Positions 29,865 through 41,328 of a stretch of 64,000 nucleotides of DNA are shown piece by piece. Source of the DNA: Magnetospirillum sp. XM-1 (GTDB lineage: Bacteria > Pseudomonadota > Alphaproteobacteria > Rhodospirillales > Magnetospirillaceae); the NCBI RefSeq assembly GCF_001511835.1, contig NZ_LN997848.1:3562001-3626000 (forward strand). Direction: 5' to 3'. The position numbers and the translations under genes were made by a program. Under the pieces are notes generated by a model. It worked only from the letters and a program-made list of their open reading frames with translations, searched no databases and was not told where the DNA came from. The number at the start of each line of letters is the position of its first letter. The first letter of the stretch is position 1.

Positions 29865-30431
29865 CTATCGGAGGATGGAGCCGGTGCGGCGGATCTTCTT
29901 CTGCAGCTGCAGGATGCCGTACATCAGCGCTTCCGCCGACGGGGGGCAGCCCGGCACATAGATGTCCACCGGCACGATGCGGTCGCAACCGCGCACCACC
30001 GAGTAGGAATAGTGATAATAGCCGCCGCCGTTGGCGCACGAGCCCATGGAGATCACCCAGCGGGGCTCGGCCATCTGGTCGTACACGCGGCGCAGCGCCG
30101 GGGCCATCTTGTTGGTCAGCGTGCCGGCGACGATCATCAGATCCGACTGACGCGGGCTGGGACGGAAGACCACGCCGAAACGGTCCATGTCATAGCGCGA
30201 ACAGCCGGCATGCATCATTTCCACGGCGCAGCAGGCCAGACCGAAGGTCATGGGCCAAAGCGAGCCGGTGCGGGCCCAGTTGACCACCGCGTCGACGCTG
30301 GCCAGGACGAAGCCCTTGTCGGAAATCTCGGTGGTAACGGCCTTCAGCAGCGCGTCCTGGGCCGGGCCAGGAGGCAGCGCTGCCGCGTGATCGGGCGACA
30401 TGATGCCGCCGGTGGACGGGGTCACTCCCAT
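29865..30431 (-). CDS. nuoB: NADH-quinone oxidoreductase subunit B
   Basis: A 188-residue subunit carrying the terminal cluster N2. The tandem cysteines are in [12 protein letters not shown], with the others in [17 protein letters not shown] and [15 protein letters not shown]. The start ATG at 30431 gives [15 protein letters not shown] and overlaps the nuoA end by 10 nt. A second in-frame Met (GGIMSPDH) ten codons later is a possible alternative. Confidence 0.96.
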   Translation of the reverse strand: MGVTPSTGGIMSPDHAAALPPGPAQDALLKAVTTEISDKGFVLASVDAVVNWARTGSLWPMTFGLACCAVEMMHAGCSRYDMDRFGVVFRPSPRQSDLMIVAGTLTNKMAPALRRVYDQMAEPRWVISMGSCANGGGYYHYSYSVVRGCDRIVPVDIYVPGCPPSAEALMYGILQLQKKIRRTGSILR

Positions 30432-30787
30432 TCCAGGGCTCCCTTTCGCCATTCGTAGATGAAGCCGATGGTCAGAACACCCAGGAACACCATCATGGAC
30501 CAGAAGCCGAACATGCCGATCTTGCCCAGGGCGACCGCCCACGGGAACAGGAAGGCCACTTCCAGGTCGAAGATGATGAACAGGATGGCGACGAGGTAGA
30601 ACCGGACCTCGAACTTGGAACGGGCGTCGCCGAAGGCGTCGAAGCCGCATTCATAGGCCGTGGCCTTTTCGGTGTCGGGTTTCTGGCGCGCCACGATCCA
30701 CGACGCCCCGACGCAGATCGCCGAAATGACGATCGCGATACCGAGGAAAATCAGGATCGGCAGATATTCGAGCAGCCAAGCTTCCAT
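30422..30787 (-). CDS. nuoA: NADH-quinone oxidoreductase subunit A
   Basis: A 121-residue three-helix membrane subunit. [20 protein letters not shown] is the conserved loop whose Cys lines the quinone channel, and [16 protein letters not shown] is the second helix. It is the first gene of the 14-gene nuo run. The 246 nt between it and the upstream tRNA-Asp (30788-31033) must hold the operon promoter; I could not identify clear -35 and -10 boxes there. Confidence 0.96.
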   Translation of the reverse strand: MEAWLLEYLPILIFLGIAIVISAICVGASWIVARQKPDTEKATAYECGFDAFGDARSKFEVRFYLVAILFIIFDLEVAFLFPWAVALGKIGMFGFWSMMVFLGVLTIGFIYEWRKGALEWE

Positions 30788-31033
30788 CGTCCCTGCCCTA
30801 CCAAGAGGTGTCCGATCGGAGGAAGCCCCGGCGCTTCGTGTGGTCGCACGTCCGTCACCGGCCGGATTTCATAGCTGCAAAGCGAAGAGATCGACCTATT
30901 GGAATCGGACGGATTGAGCGACTTTGGCGAGCGCGCCGAACGGGTACCCCCTCCTGCAACATACCAATAGACCGCAGACAATCCCGCCCGCGACCGCACC
31001 AGCCCCTCGCTCGGCGATCGGTATCAGGCGGGA

Positions 31034-31110
<77 letters not shown>

Positions 31111-31245
31111 TCCGCAGCCACCCGCGTGGGTAGGCGTGGTGTAATCCACCCCCCATGGCCTGTCAAGCAAACAAGGCCGCATTGCAGCGAAATTTGCCCC
31201 TTGCGCCGGGGCGTGAAACAGGCATTCCAACCGGCGGCGCCCATG

Positions 31246-31268
31246 AAAAAGGGGGCCCGCAGGCCCCC
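31246..31268 (-). terminator. intrinsic terminator downstream of eno
   Basis: On the minus strand a 7-bp stem (GGGGGCC at 31268-31262 with its partner at 31257-31251) and a 4-nt loop are followed directly by a run of five T (31250-31246). It ends leftward transcription from eno before the tRNA gene. Confidence 0.8.
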
Positions 31269-31324
31269 TTCCCCATTCGTCGTAAATAAACTGCCCGGTT
31301 TAGGCGGAAATGCCCCCCTCTCCC

Positions 31325-31384
31325 CGTCATAGCCGGGCTTGCCCCGGCTATCCATGGACCCTCGGGTCAAGCCCGAGGGTGACG
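31325..31384. repeat. REP-like palindromic element, copy 1
   Basis: A 60-nt element bounded by CGTCA and TGACG. It contains two hairpins, ATAGCCGGG/CCCGGCTAT and CCCTCGGG/CCCGAGGG, each with a CTTG- or CAAG-type loop. The same plan recurs at 42937-43032. Such CGTCATnnCCGGGCTTG palindromes are dispersed extragenic repeats in many alphaproteobacteria. It lies just downstream of eno. Confidence 0.7.
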
Positions 31385-31420
31385 AAACGGAAAAGCGATC
31401 CCACCAAACTCAAACAATCG

Positions 31421-32725
<1,305 letters not shown>

Positions 32726-33577
32726 TCAGTCAATGGAAACGGGAAACGACTTGGCGGTGGCGTCGAGCTTCATCAGAACCTCGATCAGCGCCGGCATGTC
32801 CTTCATGGCGATCATGTTGGGGCCGTCGGACGGCGCATGATCGGGATCTGGATGGCATTCGACGAAGACGCCGGCGATGCCGATGGCGACGGCGGCCCGC
32901 GCCAGGACGGGCGCGAAGCGGCGGTCGCCGCCCGACGAATTGCCCTGGCCGCCCGGCGCCTGCACCGCGTGGGTGGCGTCCATGATCACCGGCCAGCCGG
33001 TACGCGCCATGATGGGCAGGCCGCGCATGTCGGTGACCAGAGTGTTGTAGCCGAAGCTGGCGCCGCGCTCGGTGAGCGCGATGCGCGAATTGCCAGTGCT
33101 TTCGATCTTGGCGGCCACGTTGGCCATGTCCCAGGGCGCCAGGAACTGGCCCTTCTTGACGTTGATCACCGCGCCGGTACGCCCGGCGGCCACCAGCAGG
33201 TCGGTCTGGCGGCACAGGAAGGCCGGAATCTGCAGCACGTCGGCCACCTTGGCGGCGATGGTGCATTGCTCCTCGGTGTGGACGTCGGTCAGCACCGGCA
33301 GCCCGAACCTGGCCTTGATCTCGGCGAAGATGGGAATGGCCTTGTCCAGCCCGACACCGCGCTTGCCCGCCAGCGAGGTGCGGTTGGCCTTGTCGAAGGA
33401 CGACTTGTAGATCAGCGCGATGCCCGCCTCGGCGGCGATGGTCTTCAGCGCCTCGGCGCATTCCAGGGCGTGGTCCCGGCTTTCCATCTGACAGGGACCC
33501 GCGATCAGCACCAAAGGCAGATCGTTGCCGAGAATGACATCGTCATTGACGGCAACGTGATGGCGGGTCTGGGTCAT
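32726..33577 (-). CDS. kdsA: 3-deoxy-8-phosphooctulonate (KDO-8-P) synthase
   Basis: A 283-residue enzyme condensing arabinose-5-phosphate with PEP for the KDO of lipopolysaccharide. LVLIAGPCQMESRDHAL gives the PEP-binding loop; the Cys at about residue 29 is the metal ligand that distinguishes metal-dependent KDO8P synthases from the E. coli type, which has Asn there. FDKANRTSLAGKRGVGLDKA, DVHTEEQC and FVECHPDPDHAPSDGPNM are also conserved. It lies between pyrG (28 nt) and eno (27 nt) on the same strand. Confidence 0.96.
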   Translation of the reverse strand: MTQTRHHVAVNDDVILGNDLPLVLIAGPCQMESRDHALECAEALKTIAAEAGIALIYKSSFDKANRTSLAGKRGVGLDKAIPIFAEIKARFGLPVLTDVHTEEQCTIAAKVADVLQIPAFLCRQTDLLVAAGRTGAVINVKKGQFLAPWDMANVAAKIESTGNSRIALTERGASFGYNTLVTDMRGLPIMARTGWPVIMDATHAVQAPGGQGNSSGGDRRFAPVLARAAVAIGIAGVFVECHPDPDHAPSDGPNMIAMKDMPALIEVLMKLDATAKSFPVSID

Positions 33578-33605
33578 GGCGAAAGCCTTTTAGACGAGTC
33601 GCGGG

Positions 33606-35327
<1,722 letters not shown>

Positions 35328-35663
35328 CTAGCGCGCCAGCGGCGCGCTGGGCGCGGCAGGCTCGGCCGGAGCCGCAGGAGCCGCCGCGGCGGGAACGTCG
35401 TTCAGCTTCTCGAACGGCGAGCTGCCACCGGTCCGCGAATTGGCCAGCAGAGCCAGGACCAGGCTGGTCACGAAGAACGAAGTCGCCAGGATGGCGGTGG
35501 TCCGCGTCAGCAGATTGCCAGCCGCCCGGCCGGTCATCAGCCCGCCGCCACTTCCGCCGCCGATACCCAGCGCGCCGCCCTCGCTCCGCTGCAGCAGGAT
35601 CACGCCCACCAGCGAAACGGCGAGGATCAGATGAATGACGAGGATGATCGGAAAGACGTCCAT
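35328..35663 (-). CDS. secG: preprotein translocase subunit SecG
   Basis: A 111-residue inner-membrane protein with two helices (about 4-24 and 52-74) that assists SecYEG export. The link ILLQRSEGGALGIGGGSGGG and RTTAILATSFFVTSLVLALL are typical. The C-terminal tail is Ala/Pro-rich (DVPAAAAPAAPAEPAAPSAP), a common low-complexity extension in alphaproteobacterial SecG. Placement between tpiA and pyrG is a conserved alphaproteobacterial order. Confidence 0.93.
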   Translation of the reverse strand: MDVFPIILVIHLILAVSLVGVILLQRSEGGALGIGGGSGGGLMTGRAAGNLLTRTTAILATSFFVTSLVLALLANSRTGGSSPFEKLNDVPAAAAPAAPAEPAAPSAPLAR

Positions 35664-35815
35664 GGATGAGCCACCGAAAAATTGGCCGCCCGCGACCGGG
35701 TCCCATACGGAACCGGCCTCGGGCGCGAAGGATTTGTTGCAGGCGTTTTTATCCTCGGCGGCGGCGGAAGGCTAGTGCAAAGTTCCCGACGCCGCCGGTT
35801 ATTCCCAGGCTCTTG

Positions 35816-36571
35816 TCAGCAGCTCTCGGCGATGGCCCAGAAATCCGCCACCTTGAGCGCCGCGCCGCCGATCAGGCCGCCGTCCACGTCGGGCAGGGCC
35901 AGCAATTCCTTGGCGTTGTCCGGCTTCATGGAGCCGCCGTAGAGGATGCGCATCTTGCCCGCCTCGGCGGCGCCCACCAGCTTCACCAGCTCGGCGCGGA
36001 TGGCGGCATGCACTTCCTGCGCCTGGGCGGGGGTGGCGACGCGGCCGGTGCCGATGGCCCATACCGGCTCGTAGGCGATGACGGTGTTGGCGGCATTGGC
36101 GCCCTCGGGCAGCGAGCCGTTGAGCTGCGAGCGGTTGACCTCGATGGTCTGGCCGGCGTCGCGCTGGGCCAGGGTCTCGCCGATGCAGACGATGGCCACC
36201 AGACCGGCGGCAATGGCGGCCTGGGCCTTGGCCTTGACCACCGCGTCGGTCTCGGCGTGGTCGGTGCGGCGCTCGGAATGGCCGACGATGGCGTACTTGC
36301 AGCCCAGATCGGCCAGCATGGCGGGCGAGGTGTCGCCGGTATGGGCGCCCGAGGTCTTGGCATGGCAATCCTGGCCGCCCACCGCCAGCTTGGAGCCGGA
36401 AACGGCATCCGCCACCGGGGCGATCAGGGTGAAGGGCGGACAGACCAGCATGTCGCAATTGGGAGAGGCGGACGCCAGCTTGTCGGCGATCCCCTTTGCC
36501 AGCGCCAGACCGTCGGCCTTCAGGCCGTTCATCTTCCAGTTACCGGCGATCAGCTTGCGACGAGCGGTCAT
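35816..36571 (-). CDS. tpiA: triosephosphate isomerase
   Basis: A 251-residue TIM-barrel enzyme interconverting DHAP and glyceraldehyde-3-phosphate. The catalytic Lys is in IAGNWKMNG, the His in VGHSERR and the Glu in AYEPVWAIGTGRVA. The phosphate loop is in LYGGSMKPDN and GGLIGGAALK. The start at 36571 (MTARRKLIAGNWKMN) is preferred to an in-frame start 16 codons upstream, since it matches the family N-terminus and has AAGGGGA about 10 nt before it. Confidence 0.96.
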   Translation of the reverse strand: MTARRKLIAGNWKMNGLKADGLALAKGIADKLASASPNCDMLVCPPFTLIAPVADAVSGSKLAVGGQDCHAKTSGAHTGDTSPAMLADLGCKYAIVGHSERRTDHAETDAVVKAKAQAAIAAGLVAIVCIGETLAQRDAGQTIEVNRSQLNGSLPEGANAANTVIAYEPVWAIGTGRVATPAQAQEVHAAIRAELVKLVGAAEAGKMRILYGGSMKPDNAKELLALPDVDGGLIGGAALKVADFWAIAESC

Positions 36572-36642
36572 GGCGGAGGTCCCCTTGCCTGATGAAATTC
36601 GCTGCGCGCCATATACCACCAGAAAGGCTATGGCTACAGGCC

Positions 36643-36676
36643 AAAAAACTAAGGCGGGACCGTTTCCGGCCCCGCC
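36643..36676 (-). terminator. intrinsic terminator after the sulfur gene cluster
   Basis: Read leftward, a GC-rich stem (GGCGGGGCC / GGTCCCGCC, one-base bulges, loop GGAAAC region, 36676-36653) is followed by TTAGTTTTTT (36652-36643). It lies between the DUF1641-like gene stop (36702) and the tpiA start, so it should end the DsrE-TusA-SQR-DUF1641 transcript. Confidence 0.8.
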
Positions 36677-36701
36677 CTTGAAATGTCGCCTCGGCCTGCC
36701 G

Positions 36702-37247
36702 CTAGACCTGCGGGCTTTTGGCCAGGTAGACGGCGCGCTTCTTCAGCGAGCACGAGAAGGACAGCATGAAGCGCAGCGCTTCCTGGGTCTCCTTCTGGGA
36801 CAGCATGCGGACGGTGCCGAACAGGCCGCCGCCGCCGCCGGGGATGTTGCAGGAATCGATGGCGTCCTCCATGGCGCCCTTGGCCTCGTGGGCCAGGGTG
36901 GCGAGGTCCTCGGTTCCCAGATTGTTGGCCATGTGCTCGATGAAGGAGAAGGCGCGGTCCACCATGGAATCGGTGGCCGCCGAGCGCATGGCGTGCAGCA
37001 TGAACAGGGCGTCGATCACCGTCTGCAGCGCCCCGGTCCGCTGGAGCGTGCCGACGGCGTCGAGCAGAGAGATGATGCCGTCCTTGACGTCGGGCTCGTT
37101 GAGCTTGTCCACCACTTCGAGCGCGTTACCCGCCGTGCTGGTCAGGCGCTCGACCATGGAATCGGACAGGGCCTCGCGGACGCCCTGGGCCAGACGGGCC
37201 ATTTCGGCAGCGCCGGAATCGACCTCGATCTTCGGGATCTCGTTCAT
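36702..37247 (-). CDS. DUF1641-like protein
   Basis: A 181-residue, mostly helical, soluble protein without signal peptide. The middle (EVVDKLNEPDVKDGIISLLD, then AVGTLQRTGALQTVIDALF) resembles DUF1641, a family often encoded beside sulfide:quinone oxidoreductases and other sulfur genes. A glycine run (IPGGGGGLFGTV) precedes a C-terminal helix. It follows the SQR-like gene by 10 nt and is the last gene of that unit. Function is unknown; the neighbourhood implies a role in sulfide or sulfane-sulfur handling. Confidence 0.6.
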   Translation of the reverse strand: MNEIPKIEVDSGAAEMARLAQGVREALSDSMVERLTSTAGNALEVVDKLNEPDVKDGIISLLDAVGTLQRTGALQTVIDALFMLHAMRSAATDSMVDRAFSFIEHMANNLGTEDLATLAHEAKGAMEDAIDSCNIPGGGGGLFGTVRMLSQKETQEALRFMLSFSCSLKKRAVYLAKSPQV

Positions 37248-37257
37248 GGCGCCCCTC

Positions 37258-38397
37258 CTAGAGCAGGCCGCGGGCCGACAGCCAGTACAGCCGGTTATAG
37301 GCCAGCTTGAACCAGTGGATCATCTGCGACGGCGGCCCGGGATTGGGCGGCGTGGTGTAGTTGAACCACACATAGGTGCCGCTGCCCAGCCCGGTCTCGA
37401 CGAAGCAGAACACCTTGCCGTCGTATTCACGGGCGAAGGTGCCTTCCTGGCACAGCGACACCAGGTTGTCGATGGTGACGTCGGCCTCGAAATGGGCGGT
37501 GGAACCGGCCTTGGAGATGGGAATGTTGGTGGTGTCGCCCACCACGAAGACGTTGGTGGAGCCGTCGCGGTGGAGGGTCTTGGTGTTGGTCGGCACCCAG
37601 CCGCCCTTGCCCAGCCCGGAATCGTCGATCACCTGGGCGCCCTGATGGGGCGGCACGGTGATCAAGAGGTCGTAGGGAAGCTCGGAGCCTTCCATGGACT
37701 TGATGAGCTTCTTTTCCGGATCGACGCTTTCCGTGTTGAAGAAGGTCTCGTACTTGATGCCCAGCTTCTCGAATTCCGGCTTGGCCCAATGGGCCACGGG
37801 CTCGAGCGCGTGCAGGCGGCCGATGGGATAGGTGTAGGTCAGCTCGGTCTTGTCCCACAGCCCCTTGGCCTTGAGGAAGTCGTGCAGCATGAACGCCACT
37901 TCCAGCGGCGCCACCGGGCACTTGTGGGGGGCGTTGACGTTGACGACGATCTTGCCGCCCTGGAACTCGTTCAGGGCCTTGCGCAGCTTACGGGCGCCGT
38001 CCAGGTCGTAGAACCAGTGGCCGCCCTCGGTCATGCCGGGAATGGTCTGCGGCATGATGCGCGAGCCGGTGGCCAGCACCAGGTAATCGTACTTGAAGGT
38101 CCGCCCCGCCTCGGTGGTGACCTGATTCTTCTCCACGTCGATGTTCTTGGCGGGATCGACGAAGAAGTTGACGCGCTTGTCCAGCACCTTGCGCTGGTCG
38201 CGGAACAACTCGGCCTCGCGCATGCGGCCGAAGGGGATGTACAGCAGCCCCGGCTGGTACATGTGGGTCTCGCTGGTCCCCAGCATGGTGATGTTGAGAG
38301 CGCCGGACCGCAGTTCCGGCCCCATCTGGCGGCAGATACCATTGGCGACGATGGTGCCCGCAAGCCCACCGCCGACGATCAGAATCGTCTTGGACAT
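37258..38397 (-). CDS. FAD-dependent sulfide:quinone oxidoreductase-like protein
   Basis: A 379-residue flavoprotein of the SQR/type II NADH dehydrogenase superfamily. The FAD loop is VGGGLAGT at residues 8-15, with a second binding segment in LVLATGSRIMP and NVFVVGDTTNIPISKAGS. Cysteines at 160 (APHKCPVAPLE) and 331 (GKVFCFVETG) match the redox-active pair of SQRs; a third cysteine around 128 present in classical type I enzymes is absent. A C-terminal amphipathic stretch (HWFKLAYNRLYWLSARGLL) could anchor it to the membrane. It is flanked by tusA- and dsrE-like genes and a DUF1641-like gene, all leftward. It probably oxidises sulfide to sulfane sulfur and reduces quinone; the exact type is uncertain. 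Confidence 0.85.
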   Translation of the reverse strand: MSKTILIVGGGLAGTIVANGICRQMGPELRSGALNITMLGTSETHMYQPGLLYIPFGRMREAELFRDQRKVLDKRVNFFVDPAKNIDVEKNQVTTEAGRTFKYDYLVLATGSRIMPQTIPGMTEGGHWFYDLDGARKLRKALNEFQGGKIVVNVNAPHKCPVAPLEVAFMLHDFLKAKGLWDKTELTYTYPIGRLHALEPVAHWAKPEFEKLGIKYETFFNTESVDPEKKLIKSMEGSELPYDLLITVPPHQGAQVIDDSGLGKGGWVPTNTKTLHRDGSTNVFVVGDTTNIPISKAGSTAHFEADVTIDNLVSLCQEGTFAREYDGKVFCFVETGLGSGTYVWFNYTTPPNPGPPSQMIHWFKLAYNRLYWLSARGLL

Positions 38398-38501
38398 GAA
38401 CTCCCTCCCTACGAGAGCATTGATGTATATTTATTTTATTAATGCCGTCTTCGCGGCACTTGTTCCGCCATTTTGGCGGTTATCATGAAGTCACTCTACG
38501 C

Positions 38502-38732
38502 CTATTTGGCCTTGCGTACCACGACGCTCCAGTAGCCGTCGTGCTCGGAGGTCTCGACCACGGAATGGCCGACCTTGGCGCACCAGGCGGGAATGTCCGA
38601 GGCGGAGCCCTTGTCCGAGGACCACACGTCCACCTCGTCGCCGATGGAGGCCAGCTTGAGGGCGGCGATCAGTTCCATCAGCGGCCCGGGGCAAAAGGCG
38701 CCGCGGGCGTCGATCTTCTGGCGTTCAGCCAT
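38502..38732 (-). CDS. TusA-family sulfur carrier protein
   Basis: A 76-residue protein with the TusA/SirA fold. The active-site Cys14 lies in AFCPGPLMELI, the C-P-x-P motif that carries a persulfide. A second Cys is in DIPAWCAKVG. It sits 27 nt after the DsrE-like gene and 104 nt before the SQR-like gene. It probably accepts sulfane sulfur from a rhodanese or DsrE-type partner and passes it on, here plausibly in sulfide metabolism rather than tRNA thiolation. Confidence 0.9.
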   Translation of the reverse strand: MAERQKIDARGAFCPGPLMELIAALKLASIGDEVDVWSSDKGSASDIPAWCAKVGHSVVETSEHDGYWSVVVRKAK

Positions 38733-38759
38733 GGTGTTCTTCCTTCTTATAGAGAGACG

Positions 38760-39161
38760 TCAGATGGTGATGAGCTCGCCCGACTCGGCGTCGGCGAGGA
38801 ACTTGGCCAGACCCATGGGACCGTCGAACAGGTCCTCGGTCAGGTGCTTGTCGCAATCCCAGTGCTTCAGGTCGAGCACCATGGAACAGGCCCACATCTT
38901 CATCTCGCCCAGCATCTTGCCCTGGCCGAACAGCTCGATGGCGTCGGGGACGTTCTGGGTCTTGAACATCTCGTGGAAGTGGCCCCCCTGATAGCGTTCG
39001 GCCGGGCTCTTGCCCCGCTCGAAGGCCAGGACGGCGTTCATGGTGACGAACACCTCAACCGGCCGGTCGGAGACGGCGGCCACCGAGGCCACCATGGCGG
39101 CCAGTTGAATCTTCTCGTGCTCGCCTGAGCACAGCATCACGTAGAGCGGCTTGGACGACAT
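38760..39161 (-). CDS. DsrE/DsrF-like (DsrE-family) protein
   Basis: A 133-residue protein with the DsrE/F-like fold: an opening beta strand PLYVMLCSGEHEKIQLAAMV, VEVFVTMNAVLAFERG, and a Cys in KMWACSMVLDLKHWDC, where the family's persulfide-carrying residue is expected. It is the first gene of the leftward sulfur unit, followed by the TusA-like gene. DsrE-type and TusA proteins commonly exchange sulfane sulfur. It is not part of a full dissimilatory dsr cluster here, since no dsrAB or dsrC is present. Confidence 0.82.
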   Translation of the reverse strand: MSSKPLYVMLCSGEHEKIQLAAMVASVAAVSDRPVEVFVTMNAVLAFERGKSPAERYQGGHFHEMFKTQNVPDAIELFGQGKMLGEMKMWACSMVLDLKHWDCDKHLTEDLFDGPMGLAKFLADAESGELITI

Positions 39162-39189
39162 CGGCTCCCCTGCGTTCTTATGGTTGGCG

Positions 39190-39229
39190 CCGGCTTATAA
39201 GAACCGGCTTACCTTCGATTTTTATTATA
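39190..39229 (-). promoter_or_regulatory. putative promoter and operator of the sulfur unit
   Basis: On the minus strand a TATAAT box (39229-39224) lies about 62 nt upstream of the DsrE-like start, but no good -35 is visible. Just downstream, where transcription would begin, the sequence CCGGCTTA is directly repeated with a 14-nt period (plus-strand 39190-39197 and 39204-39211). The placement fits a repressor operator. This is inferred from pattern alone. Confidence 0.35.
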
Positions 39230-39438
39230 TACACAGATTCCAGGGTTTTTCCGCAACAACATTCCGCCCATCCCGCATCGAATATGCCTTTCGGCGGCGA
39301 GACGGGCGAAGGCGGGAACCGGCATGCCAAGCGCCACTTCCATGTTGCGGCCCCCCTGCCCCCTCCTTATTATGCCGCTGCCCAGGACGGCCGGGCTTTC
39401 GGCGCGTCCCAACACCTTTTTCGGACTCAGGCAACTCC

Positions 39439-41310
39439 ATGCTCGACGTATTCCGCACCGCTTCGAAGACCTGGATCGTCAGGTTGCTGTTCGCACTGTT
39501 GGGCCTGAGCTTTATCACCTGGGGCGCCGGCGACGTGGTGCGCGGCGGCGTCGGCCGCAGCCCGGCCATCGAGATCGGCAAGACGTCCATGTCGGCCGCC
39601 GAGGTGATGGCCGAGTTCAAGCGCGAGGTGGAGCGCCTGCAGCCGCTGTTCGGCGGCAAGCTGACGCCGGAGGATGCCCGCAAGATGGGCATGCTGGACC
39701 GCACCATCGATTCCCTGATCGCGCGGACCCTGATCGACGAGGCGGCCCGCTCGCTGGGCCTTGCCGCCACCGACGAGACCATCCTGCGCCGGGTGGCCTC
39801 CAATCCGGCCTTCAAGGGGCCGACCGGCCAGTTCGACCGCGACGTCTTCCGCTCGCGCCTCGCCCGCCTGGGCTTCACCGAGGACAGCTTCATGAAGACC
39901 GAGCGCACCAACATGGTGCGCAACCAGATGGTGGAGACCGTCGCCGCCGGCATCGGCGCCCCCGTGGCGCTGACCGACCCGCTGCTGGCCTGGCGCGAGG
40001 AGCGCCGGGTGGCCGAAACCTTCGTGGTCAAGGACGAGTCCACCCCGCTGCCGCCCGCCCCCGAGGCGGCCCAGCTGGAGGCCTATTACAAGGACAACCT
40101 CAGCCGCTTCATGGCGCCGGAATACAGGGCGCTGACCGTGCTGCTGCTGCGCCCCGCCGACGTGGCGGGCGGCATCGACATCGACGAGGCCATGCTGCAG
40201 GAGACCTACCAGCAGCGTCTGGAGGAATTCTCCACCCCCGAACGCCGTGCCGTGTCGCAGATCGTCTTCGACGAGCAGTCGGCGGCGGCCAAGGCCACCG
40301 ATCTGGTGACCCAGGGCAAGGATTTGGCGGCGGTCGCCAAGGCGCTGGGCGCCGAGATCATCGATCTGGGCACCATCGAAAAGGGCGACCTGCCCGAAGG
40401 CCTGGCCGAGGCGGTGTTCAAGCTGTCGGCCGGCGCCACCGGCCAGCCGATCAAGTCGGCGCTGGGCTGGCACGTGGTCAAGGTGAGCCAGGTGCAGCCC
40501 GGCCGCACCCGCAGCTTCGACGAGGTGAAAAAGCAGCTCGAACAGGACCTGCGCAAGGAAAAGTCCATGGACGGCCTGGCCGAGCTGGCCAACAAGGTGG
40601 AAGACGCGCTCGGCGGCGGCGCCACCCTGGAGGAGGCAGCCAAGCGCCACAACCTCAAGACCGTCAAGATCGCGGCGCTGGATGCCCAGGGGCGCGGCCC
40701 GAACGGCAAGCCGGTAGCCGACCTGCCCAAGTCCGACCAGTTCCTCGACGTGGCCTTCCATACCGAGCAGAGCACCGAGAGCCCGCTGACCGAAGTGCCC
40801 AACAACGGCTACTTCCTGCTGCGGGTCGACGGCGTCACGCCGCCGGCCCCCAAGCTCCTGGCCGACATCAAGGCCGAGGTGGTCGCCACCTGGCAGGCCG
40901 AACGCCGCCAGGAGCAGGCCCGCGACAAGGCCCAGAAGCTGGCCGACCGCATCAAGGCCGGCGAAAGCGCCGCCCAGGTGGCCCAGTCCGCCGGCGCCAA
41001 GGTGGAGACCTCCAAGCCGTTCGTCCGCGAGCCCGGCGAAGGCAGCGCCCTGCCCGCCACGGTGATCGCCGAACTGTTCAAGGCCCAGCCGGGCGGCGTG
41101 GCCGTCGCGCCGGTCCAGGGCGGCACCCTGGTGGCCCGCCTGACCAGCGTGGTGCCCTTCGACGTCAACGCCAACCCGGCTGTGACCAACGCCGCCCGCC
41201 AGCGCGTCTCGCAGGCGGTGGCCACCGACATCGCCGACCAGTACATCGCCGCGCTGAACGCCTCCATCGGGGTCAAGGTCGACCGTCCCCAGCTGACCCG
41301 CGAAGAGTAG
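39439..41310 (+). CDS. periplasmic peptidyl-prolyl isomerase, PpiD-like (SurA N-terminal domain)
   Basis: A 623-residue membrane-anchored periplasmic foldase. One N-terminal helix (TWIVRLLFALLGLSFITWGA, about 11-30) anchors it. A SurA-type chaperone region (RKMGMLDRTIDSLIARTLID) follows, then a parvulin-like domain around residues 270-360 (RRAVSQIVFDEQ, LGTIEKGDLPEGLAEAVF, ALGWHVVKVSQV), then another long helical region. The start at 39439 gives the membrane helix directly; the frame is open further upstream but adds 96 implausible residues. It precedes trpE by 18 nt. Equating it with E. coli PpiD is by architecture; the PPIase residues are degenerate, as in PpiD. Confidence 0.88.
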   Translation: MLDVFRTASKTWIVRLLFALLGLSFITWGAGDVVRGGVGRSPAIEIGKTSMSAAEVMAEFKREVERLQPLFGGKLTPEDARKMGMLDRTIDSLIARTLIDEAARSLGLAATDETILRRVASNPAFKGPTGQFDRDVFRSRLARLGFTEDSFMKTERTNMVRNQMVETVAAGIGAPVALTDPLLAWREERRVAETFVVKDESTPLPPAPEAAQLEAYYKDNLSRFMAPEYRALTVLLLRPADVAGGIDIDEAMLQETYQQRLEEFSTPERRAVSQIVFDEQSAAAKATDLVTQGKDLAAVAKALGAEIIDLGTIEKGDLPEGLAEAVFKLSAGATGQPIKSALGWHVVKVSQVQPGRTRSFDEVKKQLEQDLRKEKSMDGLAELANKVEDALGGGATLEEAAKRHNLKTVKIAALDAQGRGPNGKPVADLPKSDQFLDVAFHTEQSTESPLTEVPNNGYFLLRVDGVTPPAPKLLADIKAEVVATWQAERRQEQARDKAQKLADRIKAGESAAQVAQSAGAKVETSKPFVREPGEGSALPATVIAELFKAQPGGVAVAPVQGGTLVARLTSVVPFDVNANPAVTNAARQRVSQAVATDIADQYIAALNASIGVKVDRPQLTREE

Positions 41311-41328
41311 AAGAGCAATCGTCCCATC

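Larger units (their letters stand above)
31111..31420. other. gene-free stretch between tRNA-Asp and eno
   Basis: The 310 nt hold the tRNA-Asp promoter (right of 31110), an intrinsic terminator for the leftward eno transcript (31246-31268) and one palindromic repeat element (31325-31384). No supportable coding region was seen. Confidence 0.6.

Noticed and set aside
38398..38501. AT-rich dyad (GCATT...AATGC) before the SQR-like gene as an operator
   Set aside because: The arms are only 5 bp and lie about 20 nt apart; no known regulator motif fits and it could be chance.
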